Both the position numbers and the translations under genes were made by a program. A model generated the notes under the pieces. That model was not told where the DNA came from. It did not search any database and was given only the letters and a program-made list of their open reading frames with translations. DNA of 8,652 bases from an uncultured Candidatus Melainabacteria bacterium (GTDB taxonomy: Bacteria; Cyanobacteriota; Vampirovibrionia; Gastranaerophilales; Gastranaerophilaceae). The stretch lies in NCBI GenBank assembly GCA_934693215.1, contig CAKUVB010000065.1, positions 1-8,652 on the forward strand, given 5' to 3'. Each line of letters opens with the position of its first letter. Position 1 is the stretch's first letter. This document shows, one piece after another, positions 6,583-8,652 of the stretch.

Positions 6583-6690
6583 CTGTCATTACGAGCGATA
6601 GCGAAGTAATCCAGTTCCATCAATAAACATAAAATGACTTAAAGAATTATTTACTGGATTGCCACGTCACTTCGTGACTCGCAATGACGG
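6583..6690. repeat. MITE/REP-like imperfect inverted repeat
   Basis: The left arm (6584-6615) begins GTCATTACGAGCGATAGCGA and ends TAATCCAGT. The right arm (6653-6690), read on the minus strand, begins GTCATTGCGAG and ends GGCAATCCAGT. The ends of the arms match closely and the middles differ, with GTCAC/GTGAC forming a small stem in the right arm. About 37 nt of AT-rich sequence separates the arms. There is no coding capacity, so it would be a non-autonomous element or a structured intergenic repeat. It lies between two convergent genes and could also stop transcription from either side. This type of 'TCATTGCGAG...AATCC' repeat is known as a dispersed element in several bacterial groups. Confidence 0.75.
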
Positions 6691-6715
6691 ATTAAACATA
6701 ATGACTAGCTTTCAC

Positions 6716-6745
6716 GTCATTCAGAGCCTTTAGGCGAAGAATCTC
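6716..6745 (+). repeat. Dispersed hairpin repeat, copy A
   Basis: The unit reads GTCATTCAGAG, a small hairpin (GCCT/AGGC), then CGAAGAATCTC. The ends are identical to copy B at 6762-6792, and it shares the GTCATT...GAAG.AATC frame with the inverted repeat just upstream. Confidence 0.7.
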
Positions 6746-6761
6746 ATGTAAACCCAAGCAA

Positions 6762-6792
6762 GTCATTCAGAGGGCATAGCCCGAAGAATCTC
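6762..6792 (+). repeat. Dispersed hairpin repeat, copy B
   Basis: The same outer blocks as copy A (GTCATTCAGAG and CGAAGAATCTC) enclose a different hairpin, GGGC ATA GCCC. The inner stem has changed on both sides relative to copy A while pairing is kept, which points to a conserved structure rather than a conserved sequence. Confidence 0.7.
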
Positions 6793-6880
6793 TTTCAAGC
6801 CTTTGCAAAAGATATTTCGCTAACACTCAATATGTACTTTTTATAAAACACAACTTGAGCAACATCATTTTAAGGTCTGA

Positions 6881-8191
6881 TTAAAATATATTGTGTGAAG
6901 AAAAATCGTTAAAAGTATTCGTATTTATATCATCAATCATTTGTTGTATTCTTTCTTGATATTCTAAATTATTCCTTTGAGTCATTTCCTCAAAATAGTT
7001 ATCAAGAAAACCATCATTAAATAAATTCAAGTCATTAAATTCTTCTTTTTTCAAACCTTCATTATTTTCAACTAAATCAACAAGAGCTTTTGCTTTTTTG
7101 GCATTATGATCATTCTTTACATCACCTTCAGCCATTTGCTTTAACTCTTTGTATGTAGATTTAAAGGTTTCCTTATCTAAATTTCCTGTTTCTTTAAATT
7201 CTTCTAATGTTTTAGTAAATGTATTAATAGTTTCTTTTCCTTTTTCATAACCATATAAGCAATCATCTACCCTTTCTAAAATTGGAGATCTTTCTATTAC
7301 AGGTTTTACAACAGATTTAGGAGCTTTTTCTTGTATTTTATTTATTTTTTGTAACGTATTATTTATTTCATTTCTTAATTTTGCGATTTCTTCCATATTA
7401 CGAGGAGATTCACGATATAACTCATACAATTTTGAAATTTGTTTTTTATAAGAATTTTGCAAAGGAGCTATTTTTTGATTAAAAGCTTCTTGTCTCGCTT
7501 TCGCTTTTGCTTCTCGCTGAGCTTTAGCTTTTGCCTCTTGTTCGGCTTTAGCTTTTGCTTCTTGTTCGGCTTTAGCTTTTGCTTCTTGTTCGGCTTTAGC
7601 TTTTGCTTCTTGTTCAGCTTTAGCTTTTGCTTCTTGTTCGGCTTTAGCTTTTGCCTCTTGTTCGGCTTTAGCTTTTGCCTCTTGTTCGGCTTTAGCTTTT
7701 GCTTCTTGTTCGGCTTTAACACTTGGCTTTTGTTCTGCAGGTGCTTTTGGTTCTGCAGGTGCTTTTGGCTCTGCAGGTGCTTTTGGTTCTGCAGGTGCTT
7801 TTGGCTCTGCAGGTGCTTTTGGCTCTGCAGGTGCTTTTGGCTCTGCAGGTGCTTTTGGCTCTACAGATGGTTTTGGAGTATGTGTATGCTCTGCTGTTTC
7901 TTGAGCTACATTTTTAATTTCTTTTGACTTACCACCCAAAAATTCTTGAATACCTTTACCTAAATGTCCTTTACGACCTAATATTGCAAGAGTTACTGCA
8001 ACAACAGTAGTTGCAACTGCTGCAATACCGACTTTTTCTTTTGTCGTTAAACCTGATGACAATTGAACTGTATCTTTATCTGGAGTTTTATCAACAGCAT
8101 TTGGATTACCTTTATTTTGAACTTTGGTATCAACTTTTGGTTGATATTGATTGGTTGTTTTTTGTATATTTACATTGTTTTCTACTGTCAT
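6881..8191 (-). CDS. Repeat-rich protein with N-terminal hydrophobic segment, 436 aa
   Basis: The function is not recognised. Residues 1-53 are polar, 54-71 (VGIAAVATTVVAVTLAIL) form one probable membrane helix followed by basic residues, and 112-153 are seven exact PKAPAE units framed by KPSV at 107-110 and 155-158. Residues 160-239 are ten 8-residue units, eight exact AEQEAKAK and two diverged, a probable long helix or coiled coil. Residues 240-436 are charged and helical, with no catalytic motif. The layout (membrane helix, rigid Pro-rich rod, Ala/Lys/Glu helix, C-terminal part) recalls TonB and TolA, but no TonB or TolA C-terminal domain is visible, so only the architecture is similar. 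The ATG at 8189-8191 has AGGAG (8199-8203) 7 nt upstream. There is no classical signal peptide, so secretion is uncertain. It is probably a surface or envelope-anchored protein. Confidence 0.85.
   Translation of the reverse strand: MTVENNVNIQKTTNQYQPKVDTKVQNKGNPNAVDKTPDKDTVQLSSGLTTKEKVGIAAVATTVVAVTLAILGRKGHLGKGIQEFLGGKSKEIKNVAQETAEHTHTPKPSVEPKAPAEPKAPAEPKAPAEPKAPAEPKAPAEPKAPAEPKAPAEQKPSVKAEQEAKAKAEQEAKAKAEQEAKAKAEQEAKAKAEQEAKAKAEQEAKAKAEQEAKAKAEQEAKAKAQREAKAKARQEAFNQKIAPLQNSYKKQISKLYELYRESPRNMEEIAKLRNEINNTLQKINKIQEKAPKSVVKPVIERSPILERVDDCLYGYEKGKETINTFTKTLEEFKETGNLDKETFKSTYKELKQMAEGDVKNDHNAKKAKALVDLVENNEGLKKEEFNDLNLFNDGFLDNYFEEMTQRNNLEYQERIQQMIDDINTNTFNDFSSHNIF
7475..7714 (-). repeat. 24-bp tandem repeat array (10 units), in frame
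   Basis: Ten 24-nt units encode AEQEAKAK (eight exact protein copies) plus AQREAKAK and ARQEAFNQ at the C-terminal edge. Units differ only at a few bases (gcttcttg/gcctcttg, ttcggc/ttcagc), which suggests recent expansion by slippage or recombination. The length is a multiple of three, so copy number can change without breaking the frame. Confidence 0.95.
7733..7858 (-). repeat. 18-bp tandem repeat array (7 units), in frame
   Basis: Seven 18-nt units encode PKAPAE. The units are identical except for a single C/T change in the ggctct/ggttct part. It sits directly beside the 24-bp array, separated by the codons for QKPSVK. Confidence 0.95.
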
Positions 8192-8459
8192 AAAATAACT
8201 CCTATTTTATTAAATCCCATATTACTAATAAAACTTTGAGTTAAATCAAATTGCCCGTCCAATTATATTATATAATATTATATATAGCATTATAGTTTGA
8301 TTTCAGCCTTTTTAAATTCATTTTAATATTGTGTTACAATTCACAAAATGTAATTAAAATTTAACAATTTTACTGACCCTTCTTTAATTTACCAAATTGC
8401 TTTAAAATCAAATATTTTTCGCAATGACAGATTAAACTTACAAACATTACAATTAGTCT
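8192..8459. other. AT-rich intergenic region upstream of the repeat protein gene
   Basis: No convincing gene is seen. The stretch holds AGGAG (8199-8203) for the minus-strand gene and several minus-strand TATAAT matches (8262-8267, 8267-8272, 8277-8282, 8289-8294), none with a clear -35, so the real promoter cannot be chosen. On the plus strand TG-T-TACAAT (8332-8340) is an extended -10 match with no gene behind it in the window. Confidence 0.5.
8419..8437. repeat. Remnant of the inverted-repeat element
   Basis: TCGCAATGACAGATTAAAC matches the right end and flank of the element at 6679-6697 at 18 of 19 bases. The rest of the arm is absent, so it is a truncated copy. Including the flanking ATTAAAC in the match suggests that the element boundary extends past the inverted repeat. 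Confidence 0.6.
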
Positions 8460-8550
8460 ACAGTCACTTAATGAAACAATGAAAAAAACTCGTGTTGTCT
8501 GAGCGGTAGCGAGTTCACGAGTTTTGGGTTGAATTTAGTGACTGTTTTTA
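8460..8550. repeat. Nested inverted repeats, terminator-like
   Basis: The outer arms ACAGTCACT (8460-8468) and AGTGACTGT (8537-8545) are perfect and are followed by TTTTT on the plus strand. Inside them AAAACTCGTG (8485-8494) and CACGAGTTTT (8516-8525) form a perfect 10-bp stem. The 21-nt loop contains GAGCGGTAGCGAG, close to GAGCGATAGCGAA in the left arm of the element at 6584-6615. It could terminate transcription on either strand. Confidence 0.65.
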
Positions 8551-8576
8551 GTCGGCGTCGTTTTTCTTTCTTATCC

Positions 8577-8619
8577 AATATTCTTTCTTTTTTCTTCGCA
8601 ATAAAAAAGAAAGAATATT
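8577..8619. repeat. Perfect 17-bp inverted repeat
   Basis: AATATTCTTTCTTTTTT (8577-8593) and its exact complement (8603-8619) are separated by a 9-nt loop containing TTCGCAAT. One arm is almost pure pyrimidine and the other pure purine. Transcribed to RNA it would be a long stable hairpin. Confidence 0.8.
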
Positions 8620-8630
8620 TGGTGCGGGGT

Positions 8631-8651
8631 TTGGGGTTGCATAAACCCCAA
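8631..8651. repeat. GC-rich hairpin at window end
   Basis: TTGGGGTT (8631-8638) and AACCCCAA (8644-8651) form a perfect 8-bp stem with loop GCATA. An extra GGGGTTT just upstream can compete for the same right arm. It may belong to a repeat that continues beyond the window. Confidence 0.65.
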
Positions 8652-8652
8652 T

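Noticed and set aside
6716..6792. Short CRISPR array or leader
   Set aside because: There are only two copies, with differing inner sequence and one gap of 16 nt; this fits a dispersed hairpin repeat instead.
7475..7858. CRISPR-like array
   Set aside because: Units are contiguous with no unique spacers and encode a regular protein repeat; no cas genes are present.
7439..7927. Long plus-strand frame rich in Phe, Cys and Leu, and shorter frames at 7468-7722 (minus) and 7723-7917 (plus)
   Set aside because: They are read-throughs of the in-frame 18- and 24-bp repeats in other frames. Repetition removes stop codons everywhere, and none has a ribosome-binding site or sensible composition.
8011..8193. 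Plus-strand frame rich in Leu and Tyr
   Set aside because: It is a complement of the N-terminus of the minus-strand repeat protein; the composition is an artefact of that.

Overview
The window is AT-rich, uses ATG, GTG and TTG starts, and carries tightly packed bacterial genes preceded by Shine-Dalgarno-like motifs. The most likely source is a gut-type relative of the non-photosynthetic cyanobacterial lineage (Gastranaerophilales/Melainabacteria). This is an inference from three things: a stand-alone glyS with no glyQ beside it, a large repeat-rich protein with a short N-terminal hydrophobic segment, and the dispersed 'GTCATT...GAAG.AATC' repeats. No marker gene in the window proves it.

Left block (1-2750, + strand). 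This is a compact gene run: the 3' part of nanE (N-acetylmannosamine-6-phosphate 2-epimerase), a 64-residue acidic protein, a ROK-family sugar kinase (probable nanK), a 71-residue unknown protein, a UbiA-type membrane prenyltransferase that overlaps its neighbour by 4 nt, and a possible 54-residue protein. NanK and NanE would turn N-acetylmannosamine into GlcNAc-6-phosphate through ManNAc-6-phosphate. Why a prenyltransferase shares the run is unclear. A bidirectional terminator (about 2796-2850) separates it from the convergent gene glyS.

Middle block (2872-6501). glyS (glycyl-tRNA synthetase beta subunit) is on the minus strand. Divergent from it is a B12-binding radical SAM enzyme of unknown substrate. 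In front of the enzyme lie an extended -10 promoter and a compact cobalamin riboswitch that begins almost at the predicted transcript start. The enzyme gene ends in its own hairpin terminator and stands alone. This cofactor-sensing leader plus an orphan cofactor-using enzyme is the most interesting unit in the window.

Right block (6502-8652). A gene-free stretch (6502-6880) holds a MITE/REP-like inverted repeat and two related direct repeats. A minus-strand gene (6881-8191) encodes a 436-residue protein with an N-terminal hydrophobic segment, seven 6-residue Pro-rich repeats, ten 8-residue Ala/Lys/Glu repeats and a helical C-terminal part. The last 461 bases have no convincing gene. They contain an AT-rich promoter region, a remnant of the inverted-repeat element, a nested pair of inverted repeats, a perfect 17-bp palindrome and a GGGGTT/AACCCC hairpin at the very end.
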